DNA of 64,000 nucleotides from Vombatus ursinus (Eukaryota > Chordata > Mammalia > Diprotodontia > Vombatidae): positions 33,296,874-33,360,873 of the forward strand of contig NW_020954610.1 of NCBI RefSeq assembly GCF_900497805.2, read 5' to 3'. Of this stretch, positions 11,140 through 22,758 are shown piece after piece. How positions within the stretch are numbered: the stretch's first letter is position 1; every line of letters begins with the position of its first letter. The notes beneath the pieces were generated by a model that saw nothing but the letters and a program-made list of their open reading frames with translations, made no database searches and was not told the origin of the DNA. A program made the translations under genes and the position numbers.

Positions 11140-11262
11140 TAGAGGATAGCCTGGGACTCTGAAAGTTAGAGTGAGTTGTTTATGATAATGTAGCTAATAT
11201 ATTTCAGAGGCAGAATATGGACTCAGGTCTTCCTGACTCCGAGGTCAACCCTCCACCTATTA
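11140..11262 (-). repeat. Degenerate CORE-SINE fragment
   Basis: Antisense landmarks 'tatttcagaggcagaatatgg', 'actcaggtcttcctgactcc' and 'gaggtcaaccctccacc' fit the left half of a MIR/MIR3 copy. The core itself is strongly eroded. Confidence 0.5.
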
Positions 11263-12154
11263 TAACGTGTTGAGTGTGAAATAATCTTAACTCATGTAAA
11301 TGGATTATGATTATGATTAAGTAAAATTTTGGTAAATAAATTTGTATGTCATATGTACAAGAATTCTGAAAAGATTACAATAAATCTATGGTATGTTGTA
11401 AAAATAGATATGGACTTTCAAAACTTATCAAATGCTCTTTATTTTCCATATACAACTGTATCTTGCTCATTTCAGAGTTGGAGCAGTATGAAGTGCATGG
11501 AAAGATCTCAATACTAATGGACCCCGAAGTTCAGAGCTGGAAACAGAGCTGAAAACCTTGCTGATTTTGTGACTTGAGTGCTCTAATGAATCCTTCCTTC
11601 CAATGAAGTTAATCTTAAGCATACACACAGTTCAAGCTTTTGAAAAGAGGGATGTTTGATGGGTTTAGTACAGTCTAGAAATAGAAGAAGAAGAAGAAGA
11701 AGAAGAAGAAGAAGAAGAAGAAGAGGAGGAAGAGGAGGAGGAGGAGGAGGAGGAGGAGCTTAGGTGTCTAAGGTCAAAGTCTCATCTTCCTGTTGAGGCT
11801 ACCCCAGGAGACAGACCAAGACTATTGTGACTTACTGACCTCAGAATCAAGGGGACTATGACAGTGAATGGGTCTAGGTCTTGGCTCTGGGGAACTGGCA
11901 ACTTTAGATTTCAGTGTAGGGATGCAGAAGGAAACAAGTTCTAGTTTCAGACAATTTCCCAACCAGAGACCATAATGAAGAGGTTCTTTTCCAGAACCAA
12001 AGCAGGGCAGTGACACCTGGACAGCAGTAGAAATAGGGCCTAACCCCCATACAGCAGAGTCCCACTCTAATGCTGCAGGTGAAGATACAACCTTGTCTTA
12101 ATTACTCCACTTGAGAGTTTGTGAGTAAATAAAACATGTATTTTCATATAATTT
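11263..12154. other. Unassigned, contains GAA/GGA tract
   Basis: Apart from the triplet tract listed separately, no gene or repeat family is recognised. Short open frames here lack domain signatures. Confidence 0.5.
11683..11758 (+). repeat. (GAA)n-(GGA)n purine tract
   Basis: About 76 bases of uninterrupted purine: a long GAA run followed by a GGA run, with one mixed transition zone. The complementary strand is pure pyrimidine. Such mirror-like R/Y tracts can form triplex DNA and vary in length. Confidence 0.95.
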
Positions 12155-12450
12155 ATATAATGAGGAGGGAGACCAACCAGAAGGTTTTGGTAATAGTTTA
12201 AGCATGTGCAGATGAGGGCCCACACCAAGATGGTGGTAGTGTCAGAGGAGAGAAGTGAGCATGTACAAGATATGTTATGAAGGTACATATGACAAGAATT
12301 GGATATGAGGGGGTAAGAGAAAGGAGTTGAGGATGATACCTAGGATATAAGCCTGTATGACTGAAAAGATAGTGGTAACAGGCACTTGATAAACAAGTTT
12401 TCAGGGCTCAACTGGATAGCTTTCAGTGTTGGTGGGTACCAAAACAGAAT
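12155..12450 (-). mobile_element. Antisense L2 fragment (ORF2 3' half)
   Basis: The reverse complement reads as the L2 region where ORF2 nears its end. Forward landmarks are 'gatggtggtagtgtcagaggagagaag', 'aattggatatgagggggtaag' and 'gttgaggatgatacctagg'. The same landmarks appear in the 27.2 kb antisense copy. Confidence 0.65.
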
Positions 12451-12554
12451 CCAGTTTATTGGCACTGAATCAGGCAGGAAAGTGCTATAGATTCTTTATA
12501 GTGTAGACTTCCAGATATTGCCTTGCTAAGATATCCAGTCAGATTTATCTTGGA

Positions 12555-12712
12555 TGCATTTAGATATCTAATTAAACATTTTATAAATGAGAAAGCCAAG
12601 GTCCAATGCAATTAAATGAATTCCCCAAGCTTACACGGGTATTAATAAGAAGTAAAGATAGAATTTGAACTGAGTCTCTGATTCTAAATCCAGTGCTCTT
12701 TCTATTGCATCA
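12555..12712 (-). repeat. Degenerate CORE-SINE
   Basis: 'attttataaatgagaaagcc', 'gaatttgaactgagtctctg' and 'ccagtgctctttctattgca' follow the antisense MIR/MIR3 order. The copy is strongly diverged. Confidence 0.55.
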
Positions 12713-14184
12713 CACTCCTTCCACTCAATCCTGTACTTGATACTATTTACTGCAAGCCTTCAGCCAAAATTTCTTCTCAAGGGCATCTGAAGATATCTGG
12801 GGGCAAATGAAAGAGACTAAAAAAAAAGATATTGTAATGTATATCAAGGCAGAGTAACTGACTATCACCAACATAATTGATATCTTCTCAGAGCACTACA
12901 CCATATTAATACGGAGAGAAGCGATCCTTGTCCATTCAGAATTTTACTGTCTTCAAAGAGCCAAGGGGGAATAAAGAAAGGAAAATTCAGGGAATGGGTG
13001 TGTTCTTGTGCTGTTTTGTTTGCTTTCTGAAAGTTAGGGGAAGGAAAAGAATACATGAGGTAAGAGGGAGGAAATTTTCTTCATAATTAGGGTGCATCAG
13101 AGGAAGAATATATAAACATGGAATCAGGGAAGAGGGAACAACCATCTCATAAATCTCAGTCTTATCTGAATCAAGAAAAAGAAGGTAAAGCAAATATAAA
13201 AAAAAAAGCTTGGTATTAAAATATTTTATGATCAACAGGGGAATAAGTAGGGACAGAGAGAAAGAAGAATAAGATTTAAGAGAGACGATAGCTCTGGAAA
13301 GGGAACAGTTACAGGCAAAAAAAATGTCAACTAAATTTCTACCCTTCCATCTTCCCTTTCTTTCCTTTCATTCATCTTTCCTTTCCTGCCCTCCTTTTCT
13401 AAAATTTCCCTCCCCTCTTCTCCCTTCTCTTCCTTTTATTTCCCTTCCTTCTGTTTTTTCTTACCATCCTCCTCCCTTTAAATGACAAACAAAAAGAACA
13501 AATCACAAAGTTATGAGTCCCTTAAAAGCTAAACCAAGTTTTCCATGCATAGGTATGGGAAACTAGGCTCCAAACTTTCTTCATGCCTCCATGTTCCTTG
13601 CCCGACAACTTTCTTCCAGATCTTGTTCCCAGAGTCAGTCAGCTCAAATCTTGCCTGTGTTGAATGCTAGTCTGGCCTGAAGTAGATTTGGTTTGGCAAA
13701 ACTACTATATTACTCAATCCTACAACCACCTTCCCAACCTTAGCTCCAGGGGAGAAATGTCTGGCTTCACCCACTGCTCAATGTAAGCATTTCCTCGTCT
13801 GATATCTTCCATGGGATCTAGAAGACCTGCAATGACTTCAAGCCTGACTCCTTCACTATTCTTTGCATTCTTAATGGTTCTAGGGCCTTGGAAATTCCTT
13901 GGGTCCTAGATGAGAAGAATTTTTCTCTATCTTGATAGGTTAGAAGTATCCAACTTGATTCTTTAAATGTTAATTGAATTGAATTATTGCATTGTTGATT
14001 TTACAGTTCAATCTTGGTGGTTCTGACTGCAAATCCATTGTCTTTTCCACACGTTGCCTTTTTCCTTCTTTGTTTGCCCTGAGTGATGTCATTCTACAAA
14101 GCTCCAGCAGTTATCCTTGACCCTGTGTCTAAATATGTGTCAAGGACTTGAGTAAAGACCTAGTCTAGCCATAGAGGCAGTATG
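12713..14184. other. Unassigned; pyrimidine-rich patch
   Basis: No gene or known repeat was recognised over about 1.5 kb. A C/T-rich low-complexity patch lies at 13335-13470. Sequence at 13540-13900 is somewhat GC-richer than its surroundings but shows no exon with splice sites that I can defend. Confidence 0.5.
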
Positions 14185-14372
14185 ATAAAGTAGGAAAAAC
14201 AAAACAAAACAAAACACTGGATTTGGAGTCTTAGTACCTGAGTTCAGATCCCAGCTCTGACATTTACTACCTAATCTTAGGCAAATCACTATACCTCTCT
14301 TAACCTCAGCTTTCTCATTTATGAAATGTTGGATTAGATAATACTAAAGGTCCCTGCTATAAGTCTTTGATC
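14185..14372 (+). repeat. MIR3/THER1-type CORE-SINE with AAAAC run
   Basis: 'cctgagttcagatcccagctctgac', 'ttaggcaaatcactatacctc' and 'aatgttggattagataatac' give the MIR3-like order ending near 'ctttgatcc'. A short (AAAAC)n expansion at 14196-14216 lies in its head. Confidence 0.65.
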
Positions 14373-14379
14373 CTGCCAG

Positions 14380-15512
14380 CCTATCAAATTTGCAGATGAG
14401 ACAAAACTGAGAGAGTCAGTCATCATGTTGGATGGCAGTATCAGGATCCATAAAAATCTTGACAGGGTAGAACAATGGACCAAATCTAATGAGAAAAAAA
14501 AAAGAATGGTCCTACAATTCCATTGTTATACAGAGCTCCTGATAAGGAACTTCTAACAATGCAGCCTCACACATTTTCTACGACTTATAGTCTTAAAGAG
14601 GTGCTTGGGGATCGGAGAGGTTAAATAACTTGGTCATATAGCTAGTAATATCAGAGGCAAGAGCTGAACCAGGTTTTCCTGATCTAAGGCCAGCTCTTTA
14701 TTCACTAAATCATGCTGGGATACATATAAAATTTTACACTTGGCTTCAAAAAAATAAACTTCCTAAATCAAGACATGAGAAGTTCGGCTAGATACTAGCT
14801 TCCCTGAAAAACAAAAACAAAACAGGAGAAAAATTGGGGTTTCATCATGGATCAAGAGTGTAATGTGGCAGCAAAAACAAAATTGTGTTCCTTTAGGCTT
14901 CATTACAAAACACCTAACAGGGAGAGAAGCTAGTCATACTAAATTCCATCCTGTTCAGGCCACACACACACCTGTAATAATGTGTTTAATTCTGAGGGCC
15001 ACATTTTAGGGAAAGATAATAATAAGCTACAAGACATTCAGAGGAGGATACCTAGAATGATGAGAGGACTGGTGGAAATGCCTTACAAAATCAGTTGAAG
15101 GAACTGGGGTTGTTTTGATTGAAGAATAAAATATTTGTAGGAATATGCTAGCTATCTTTAAGTATTTGAAAGGTTTTGTGGAGGAAGATTAGATTTGTTC
15201 TGTTGGGCCCCAGAGAGCAAAATTAGGAGTACTGGGTGAATGTTTCAGAGAGACAGATTTCAGTTTAGTGTAAGGAAAAACTTCCTTGCATTTAATAGCA
15301 AAATGGACTACTTTGGTTGATAGTGAGTTCAAGAAAAGGAAGGATGATGATGAGCATTCTGTAAAAGAGCTTCTTTAAGTATCTTCAAAGGAAGTCTTCA
15401 AGCAAAGACTGGATGACCATTTTCAAGTGTCTTGTAGAGAAGATTTTTGTTCAAATAATGATTGAATTAGATGGCCTCTCAGGTGACTTCTAATTCTAAG
15501 ATTCTGCAATTC
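14380..15512 (+). mobile_element. L3/CR1 LINE 3' half, split by a SINE
   Basis: Order matches L3: 'tttgcagatgagacaaaactg' (F.DET-like, FADD motif region), 'taaaattttacacttggc', 'caggccacacacacacctg', 'ggccacattttagggaaag', 'gttctgttgggccccagagagc', 'taaggaaaaacttccttgc', 'ttcaagcaaagactggatgacc', and the end 'ctaattctaagattctgcaattctt'. It is interrupted at 14515-14722 by an antisense SINE. It contains stops and is inactive. Confidence 0.75.
14515..14722 (-). repeat. CORE-SINE inserted in L3
   Basis: Antisense order 'cttaaagaggtgcttggggatcgg', 'gaggttaaataacttggtcatata', 'gagctgaaccaggttttcctg' and 'aaggccagctctttattcac'. L3 sequence abuts both ends. The 'gaggtgcttgggg' variant is shared with the copies at 18.3 and 62.5 kb. 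Confidence 0.65.
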
Positions 15513-15984
15513 TTCTTCCTTTACTATCCTCAAAATCTTTCTGACTTAAGTTTTATAGAAATTCTAAGTCACACTTGACTAATTCTATATCCTCATAGGT
15601 TGTCCTGATTAATGTATCTTGTTCTACTCTTTCTGTGAAGCTCGGCTTCTTCCATCTCTTGCCTATTCTAGGATCTAGCCCTCATTCTTCCTGAGGGGCA
15701 TGTTCCATCCCAGTCATATGAACATCCTCCATTACTTGGTTTTAATCTACGATCTCCATGTATTCTCTCTGCAATGGTCATCAACCAATTGAACTTTTCT
15801 TCCTGTTCAAAGAGTACACATACTATTGAACCTTGTTTTAAGTTCCTGATTCCATATCATCTTTGGTTCACTGGCAGAACTGTACTAATTGTAATAACTC
15901 TGTTTACTTTCAATTCTCTGTCCATATCCAGTGGAGAGAACCAAGAACAATGGAAAGAAGTTAAAGGAGTGTGAGTGGTGTATG
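15513..15984. other. Unassigned interval
   Basis: No family recognised. A 66-codon open frame at 15774-15974 has no domain signature. Confidence 0.5.
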
Positions 15985-16045
15985 TGGGGTAGAATTTTGG
16001 TTCAATAAAAGGAAAAACTTCCTAACAGTTTAGTTGTTGAAAAAT
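15985..16045 (+). mobile_element. Short L3 3' fragment
   Basis: 'gaattttggttcaataaaaggaaaaacttcctaac' followed by a diverged 'agt..gttgaaaaatgg' matches the L3 segment at 15257-15320 and the L3 piece near 8320. The SINE to its right probably inserted into it. Confidence 0.55.
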
Positions 16046-16046
16046 G

Positions 16047-16395
16047 GCTTCAGACACTAGCTGTGTGACTCTGAGCAAGTCATTTAACCTCTGTTTGTTT
16101 TAGTTTCCTCAGCTGTAAGATGGGGATAGTCATAGCACTTACCTCACAGAGTTGTTGGGAGAATCAAATGTGATAATATTTTTTTTCATAGGCAATTAGG
16201 GTTAAGTGTCTTGCCTAGGGTTACACAACTAGTAAGTGTCAAGTGTTTGGTCTGAGGTCAGATATGAACTTAGGTCCTCCTGACTTCTGGGCCAGTGCTC
16301 TATCCACTGCGCCACCTAGTTGCCCTGAGATAATCTTTTTAAAATGCTAAGGCACAGTGCATGGAACATAGTAGGTGCTTAATAAAAGCTTTTTT
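16047..16395 (+). repeat. MAR1-type CORE-SINE, host of a second SINE
   Basis: 'gacactagctgtgtgactctg', 'agatggggatagtcatagcac' and 'agagttgttgggagaatcaaatg' run up to the insertion point. Tail 'ggcacagtgcatggaacatagtagg' and 'cttaataaaagc' resume after it. Confidence 0.75.
16181..16325 (-). repeat. WSINE1-type SINE nested in MAR1
   Basis: Antisense body from a T run through 'gggttaagtgtcttgcc' and 'aacttaggtcctcctgac' to 'ccactgcgccacctagttgccc'. TGTGATAATATT (16169-16180) and TGAGATAATCTT (16326-16337) are a diverged 12-base target duplication. Confidence 0.8.
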
Positions 16396-16741
16396 ACCTT
16401 CTCGTTCCCTTATTCTGAATCATTCCCTACTAGGAATGACTTTCCCAACCTTCTGCCTCCTTAACCTATATATCCATCTATTAACTCTCTCCTGAGCTCC
16501 AGTCCCATATCACAAAACACTTATTGGGCATTTTGAAATAGATGTGCCATAGACAGCTCAAACTCAACCTATCCAAAAACAGAATTCATTATCTTTCCTC
16601 TCAAATCCATACCTTTTCTGAACTTCCTTTTTCTGTCAATAACACTACCATCCTTCTAGTCATCCAGGTTTGCAATATTGGTATTATCCTCTACTCTTGA
16701 TCACCACACATTTCCAATTGGTTAACAAATCTTCTTTCAGG

Positions 16742-17395
16742 ACTGTGCTGTTGTAACTCATACCAGTTTTCAAGAGCTGATTGTTAAATTTTCAGTATGA
16801 GCATTTGCACCTCAGAAATTGGCAAATGCTACAAATCAGGGCTTAATTTAACATTTTGTTGATTGTTTAGACTTAAGAAAGAGATAGATAAAATGTTAGT
16901 AATGTAGATTTAACTTCAAAGTGTGTTGCACATACATTTTATTTCAGAGAGCCAGTTGTTAACTGGTAGTTTTTTTATTTTAATACTATCATTTTTATTT
17001 TAAAGAAAAACATACAAACCAAAACTAACACAAATAAACAAAAGAAATCAACCTTAGCATGGGGGAGGGGGAGCTATTTTACAGGTTTTTTTTTTTTAAA
17101 GAAATAAAAGCAATTAAATCAGGAACAAATTATGTGTGTTCACATAATTTGCACTGAACAGTGGCTGTAAGTCCACAACTAAACACAACTAATTGGCATT
17201 CTAGTTCAAAACAATACATTACAAGGTTACCTTTTTCTACTGGCAGTGTCAATTTCAGAATTTTCATAAAAACCCATTATTTCAAAATCACTCGCAAAAC
17301 CCCTGCAAACTGATATTTATAAAAGAACCATTTTTAAAAGGGCAAAATATTGATATGTTTTGCCAACAGACCACTGTTTGTATCTGTCCCTTCTC
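16742..17395. other. Unidentified ~650-bp segment inside L2
   Basis: L2 order stops after 'caaatcttctttcag' and resumes near 'ccagcattctagtttcagccc'. The segment between is AT-rich, includes A runs and a T run (17080-17093), and matches no family I recognise. No clear target duplication was found. Confidence 0.5.
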
Positions 17396-17599
17396 AAATA
17401 GCCAGCATTCTAGTTTCAGCCCTAATCTCTTCTTCCCTGGACTATTGCGAGTAGTCTCCTAATTTGTTTCCTTCATTCAAATATCTTTCCGCTTCAATTC
17501 ATTCTCCAAATAGCTGACAAAGTAATTTCCCTAAAGCTGAGGTCTGACTGAGTTACACCTTCCCTTACTCAAAAACTTCAGTGGCTCCCTGGTACCTCT

Positions 17600-17790
17600 A
17601 GGACAGTAGTTGTCTTAATATTTTGGTAATTGTATTTACCAAAAAAACTGTATATTTGATAAATGTAAATTTGTTTCCTTTACAATTCTATACATTTTAT
17701 TTTATACATTTAAAGACATTATTCTGAGAAGGCAGGTTTTAAGACTGCCAAAGGGATCTATAACCCCCCAAATAGTAATTATCCCTATAA
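17600..17790. mobile_element. hAT-like family A element in L2
   Basis: 'gtttcctttacaattctatacatttt', 'catttaaagacattattctgag' and 'gactgccaaagggatctata' match the copy at 0.94-1.11 kb in order and orientation. L2 sequence resumes at 'cttctgtttggcatttagaagc'. Confidence 0.6.
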
Positions 17791-18269
17791 TCTTCTGTTT
17801 GGCATTTAGAAGCTCCATAGAACCTGGCCCCAACCTGACTTTTTAACCTTATACATTACTTCCTACTAGGAACTTCTACAATCTAGCCATGTGACTTTCT
17901 AGCCATTCTTTACACATGGCATTCCATCTTCCATCACTTTGCCTTTATAATGTATGTCTCCCATGCCTAGAATGTTCTCTGTCCTTAGTTCCACCTTTTG
18001 GAATCCTGAGCTTCTTTCAAGACTGAACTCAAGTGCCTGCTTTTAAATGAGATTTCGTGGTTGCCTGGTTCTCTGAGCTGCTAGTGCTTTCTCCCCAAGG
18101 TTACCTTGTATCTGTTTGTTTATTTCCATGTATGTGCATGATGATTACTAACTAGAATATAAGGTTCTTGTGGGCAAGAATTCTTTCACTTTTGTCTTTG
18201 TACCCCCAGTGTCCAGCACAGTACCTAATTCATAGTAGGCAATAAATGCTTCCCGATTGATTGCCCCTA

Positions 18270-18385
18270 ATGTTTATCTTAGAGAGTTGCTTGGGGGTGC
18301 TGAGAGGTTAATCGATTTGCTAAAGGTCACACAGCTAGTACATGTCAAAGTCAAGCTTTGAATTCAGGTCTTCCTGATTACAAGG
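18270..18385 (-). repeat. CORE-SINE fragment
   Basis: 'cttagagagttgcttgggggtg', 'gctaaaggtcacacagctagtac' and 'aattcaggtcttcctgattac' are the antisense order seen also at 14.6 and 62.5 kb. Confidence 0.65.
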
Positions 18386-18387
18386 CC

Positions 18388-18592
18388 AGTCAGGGTTCTG
18401 AATTTTGTGTGTGTCAAGGATCACTTTAGCAGTTTGGTGAAGCCCATGTACCCCTTCTCAGAATAACATTTTTAAAAAATGAATAAAATAAAATACATAG
18501 GATTAGAAAGGAAACCAATCATATTGAAATATGGCCATCAAATTTTAAAAAATTTGTACATCTCAAGTTAAGAATTTCTGTCCTTTCACAAA
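18388..18592. mobile_element. hAT-like family A element, opposite orientation
   Basis: 'gtttggtgaagcccatgtacccc', 'ctcagaataacatttttaaa', 'aatacataggattagaaagg' and 'ctcaagttaagaatttctg' are the reverse complement of the blocks at 0.94 and 17.6 kb. Confidence 0.6.
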
Positions 18593-21149
18593 TTGACTTT
18601 CTCTTCATCGTAGGTATCATACTTCCTCTACTAAGACTAAACATTTGCTTTCCTCATAAGACCCCTGGCTGGATATTCTGTAAGATCTCTTTATGAATAG
18701 ATAGAATTCATGAAAAAAGATATCTCTCAGTCATATGAGTCAAGGGAAAGTGCTTTGAAGAAAGAATGCCTGGTTCCTTTGCATCTATTATCCTGTCTTA
18801 TAATTAGGTAATAATATTTCCTGCTAAGAATCAGAGTCACAAAATCACAAAATGCTTAGCCATGTTGGTTAAAGTGATTGTTGTTTGTTTGTTTATTTGT
18901 TTGCTTTCTTTGTTTGTTTCCTAGTTTTTGGTGACCTTATTACTATAGTGTTATCATGGGCAAAAATTGCCTCCTTTTACCCACTGTTTTGTGATGTTCA
19001 GGTACAGACACTAGCAAGGTACCCAAAAGTAGAGTTTCCCCTGGGCTTTTATTCCTGAGCAATCCTAGTCTGAAAAGTAGAGATAGACAAAGACCATGAC
19101 TATGAGAATTGATTTCTTGACCTACTGGTTAAAATACTTGAGATATAAGAAAACTGTTCCAGAGTGTTATTTATTTGGGTCTTTCTCTAAAGTCCTCCCC
19201 ATTCCCAATCCTTCATCATAGTATGAAGGTGATCTAGTGTTCTCAAATGCTATACCAATGGTTCCAATGTTCTAGCAGCCTGAAAAACTTCAAGTATAGG
19301 TTTAATAATGGGATAAGTATGGGTGTGTCACCAGAAGACCAGCCTCACTAAGTTCAAAGAGGTTTTTCAAGGGGAAGTTGCCTACCAGGTGATGATTTGT
19401 CTCCCTCATCACCTTCAGGTTATGAAGACTGAGTAATAAAGCATTGTGGCCTGCATGGATGGAGGTGCTATCCAAATTGATCAAATTGTTGTTGTTGTTT
19501 TAAAGAAAGAATGCATTCCCCTATCTCTATTAGGCTGGAAGTACAAGGGTTATTCATGGGCCCAGTCTCACTACTGATCAGCATGGCAGCTTTGACTTTT
19601 TGTATTTCCAGTCTGGGCTACTTTACTCTTTTGAGATATTTAAAGTATGAAGGAACAGTAAAGACCCCTCTTACCCATATTTGTGAATATCTATACATAA
19701 GCTGTACCCTGCATACCACGAAATTTTTCTGGAGCAGCTCTAGATATGGGTAACAAATCAAAGAAAGATAATGACCCTTATAGGTCAGGCCGCAGTACTG
19801 AATGAGGACTTTGTAATTCCAGAGCTCTCAGGACCCTATTTAGTTTAGATTGGAGGTAAAGTAGGATCTGATGATGAGAGCTAGAACAGAGCTCCATGGA
19901 CTGAAGAAATGATTTTCCTTACTTGGCTTTTGCAAGCTTTTCCCAGAAATCAGAAAAATTCTGCCTTCCTGTGGGAGTAGATGCAGAATAAAGAATAAAA
20001 GATTAACAAAATTATGTTTTTTGGTGCTCTGCTCTTTAATCAGCCAAATGAAATGAAATTGTTAAGTGGTCAACTTACATTATAATAGCACTCATGCTTA
20101 ATCCCCATACTGAATGACATTTTAAGGCAAGTAGGGAATCCAGAGTTTCACTCCTGGGAACTGACTTGTAAGGCTCATTATCTTCCTTTGGTTTGTTACT
20201 CATGCCTAGATTTGCTGCAGGAAAATATCTTAATATGCTCAGGATATGGCTTATTTTAGATAAGCACCTCCTCAGAAAGGAACTGAGTTCAGGATTTTCA
20301 TTGCATTATCCCTTCAATATTCCACTGAGTTTCTCTTTCCCACAGAGTTCTATAGTCTTCCCAAGACTCATAATAACACCCAATGATTGAGCCTCCCCCT
20401 GGAAAGTAAACATACATTGTGGGCTAATAAACAAGTAGTCCCTTTCCCATCAAACTTGTGCTATTCAAGTAACTCACTGACTTTGCCCTCCAAATGAGAA
20501 ACTATGCTATGTGAAATATACTCTTCTTTCTACAAGGAGAGCTTGTTTTTTTTTTTTCCTCAAAGTAGAATGCTGTGCAGGAACTATGTGGACTATTCTC
20601 TTCTTTTTTTCCAAAGAGTCCACTGCACCAGGAAATCTCTTTCTTTCTCTAGACCGTGGGGAACTCTTAAACTTGAGGTTACTCATAACCATAAAGCGCC
20701 TTTAAAAGTTGGAGATGTCCAAGAAAATCTCCCTTCTCTGGTGAGTAGATCAAATATAAAGATCACGCTGCCTGAGAAATTCAAAATTTCCCTCCTCTGG
20801 ACAGGAGATTTCGGGTTCAGTAGTGTTGTCAAAGCTATCAGGTTATTTCTGCTAGGTATTTCTTCCACAAGCTGCTATTATTATCTCCTGGGGCAGAAGG
20901 AATGAAAAACCTCCCTCTAGCCCCTTGCCTTGTTGCACTTTGGAAGAAGATAAAAAGGAAAATGTAATGAGGGAGTCTTAAAAAAGAAGATAAAGGACAT
21001 ATGAAATTGAAGATAATATGTTAACTGAAATTAAAGGTAGTATGTTAACTGAGACTCAGAAGGATGGACTCTGATCAGAGGAGTTGTTCCTCCCTGTGGT
21101 ATATAAAAGCTAGTTGTGAAAATAGGATAAAAATTTATCTTCAACAAGG
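18593..21149. other. Unassigned 2.5-kb interval
   Basis: No gene or repeat family recognised. It holds a GTTT-rich patch (18880-18922) and several 60-133 codon open frames around 19.3-20.9 kb. The longest (20504-20905) is crossed by overlapping frames on both strands and contains no domain motif, so I do not call it a gene. Confidence 0.5.
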
Positions 21150-21232
21150 CAATGGGCTAGAGGTCCATAGGCTTCACCAGCCTGCAAAAATGATCTATGA
21201 CACAAAAAAGATTAAGAACCCTTTAGGTGTAA
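21150..21232. mobile_element. hAT-like family A end fragment
   Basis: 'gaggtccataggcttcaccagcctgc', 'gatctatgacacaaaaaagatt' and 'aagaaccctttagg' match one terminus of family A. Confidence 0.55.
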
Positions 21233-22134
21233 AATGAAAATTAATTAAAAGCTAATCTGGGAACTCCTTCATTTGTCTTTATTAGAATTTTTGAAACTCC
21301 CTTTTGTTTAAACTGTATGGTGGTATTTTTTATAGTGAAGTATGCCAGCGTAAGATAGAGGACTCTACATAGATTGTATAAAAGTATAGATATGTCGCTT
21401 ACAGGCAGATTCTCTGGTCCACCGTTCTCCTAGGGAAACTGATTTCCACCTTAAGGGGAATATGATAAGGACCATGTCTGGACACCCTGTTCCTTTTCCA
21501 TCCCTATCTATATAAGGAGGATCAGGCTAGATTTAGAACTATCTGTCCTCTTAGATATTGCTGGCCTAGGGCATAAAAATATCTGATTTGGGGAAGTTCA
21601 AAGGTTGCTCTAAAGGGGGTAGATAGCCGTTTTACTTACATTTGAAAGCTCATCCTTTCCCATCAAATGCTGGTTACACAAAATATCATCACAAATATAG
21701 AATAGCAGGTAGATCCACTTATCCAAGCAAATTGTAAAAGGAGGTCAGAGATTAGAATATGCCAGAAAAACACATAATGAGATCTTTAACTAGGAATGAA
21801 ATGAGATTTTGGCTTATATACTTATTTCACCCAAGGGGAAATTCCTTCTCTAAAGTCTCTGGGGAGGCAAATTGGAAGTCAGGGACATATTGTAGGGCTA
21901 GCTTTCCCTAAATGTCTGTAGCTACCAAAGTCTTTTCCTCTCTATGTGTGTCTCTTATGAAGAGACGCAACCACACATGTCTCTCCCTTGAAAAACTCTT
22001 GCACCAACACTATCTCTTATGGAGGTACACAACTTTGACTCAGCTGTTCTCTCTGCCAGTTAGAAGTCATGTTTTCGTCCATATTGAGCATATAATATAT
22101 GACTTCCCCTCTCCCTTTAGGGGTTACAGTAGTA
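21233..22134. other. Unassigned interval
   Basis: No gene or repeat recognised. Short frames near 21912-22265 extend into an L2 and lack coding signatures. Confidence 0.5.
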
Positions 22135-22307
22135 TATACACAATTCAATTTAAGAAACATGGGCAAAGTATTTACTTTGTAGGAGGTATTGTGCTAGGTA
22201 CTGAGGATATAGACATAAAAACCCAAAATTTTTCTTGCCCTCAGGCAGCTTACAATCTGTTATAGAGAAATGAGTGCACAGACAATTAAGTGCAAGGTAA
22301 TTTGAAG

Positions 22308-22552
22308 AAAGGGCAGCTAGGTAGAGCAGTGGATATAGTGCAAGACCTAGAGCCAAGAGGACACATCTTCCTGAGTTCAAATCTGGCCTCAGACCCTTAA
22401 GTGACCCTGTGGAAGTCACTTATCCCTGTTTGCCTCAGCTTCCTCATATGTAAAATAGACTGGAGAAGGAAATGGCCAACTTTTCCATTATCTTTGCCAA
22501 GAAAACCCCAAATGGGGTAACTCTTGTTGGACACAAGTAAAATGATTGAACA
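22308..22552 (+). repeat. Long-tailed tRNA-derived SINE ending in ..gaacaacaa
   Basis: Head 'gggcagctaggtagagcagtgg', body 'agttcaaatctggcctcag', then 'gactggagaaggaaatggcc', 'ccaagaaaaccccaaatgggg' and end 'gattgaacaacaa'. The last part differs from WSINE1 and matches antisense copies at 26.4 and 42.8 kb. The 'aacaacaa' end resembles the RTE 3' end, which would fit RTE mobilisation. Confidence 0.75.
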
Positions 22553-22758
22553 ACAATTTGAGGAGGGGGAAGGTATTAAAAGTTGGGAAAACTTCATTGA
22601 GGGTATAGCACATGAGCTGGGTGTTGAAGGAAGATAAAGACTTTGAAATGCTGACATGAAGATGGGTGATGGTTTATGCTACTGTCCAGGAGTGAGAAAA
22701 AAATGTCTAGTTTGGGGAATAGCTAGGAGTCCAGTTTTGTTAGAAAGTAAAGTGTGCT

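Larger units (their letters stand above)
16425..18262 (+). mobile_element. L2 3' half with two insertions
   Basis: L2 landmarks: 'gacagctcaaactcaacctatcc' (16553), 'cttccctggactattgcgagtag' (17432), 'tcagtggctccctggtacc' (17578), 'cctggccccaacctgac' (17823), 'tgcctagaatgttctctgtcc' (17970), and the tail 'agcacagtacctaattcatagtagg' with 'caataaatgc' to 18262. A 640-base segment of unknown origin (about 16742-17395) and a hAT-like element (17600-17790) break the order. Confidence 0.7.

Noticed and set aside
20504-20905. 133-codon open frame, longest outside repeats
   Set aside because: Overlapped by open frames on both strands, low-complexity start (poly-Phe from a T run), no motif or homology.
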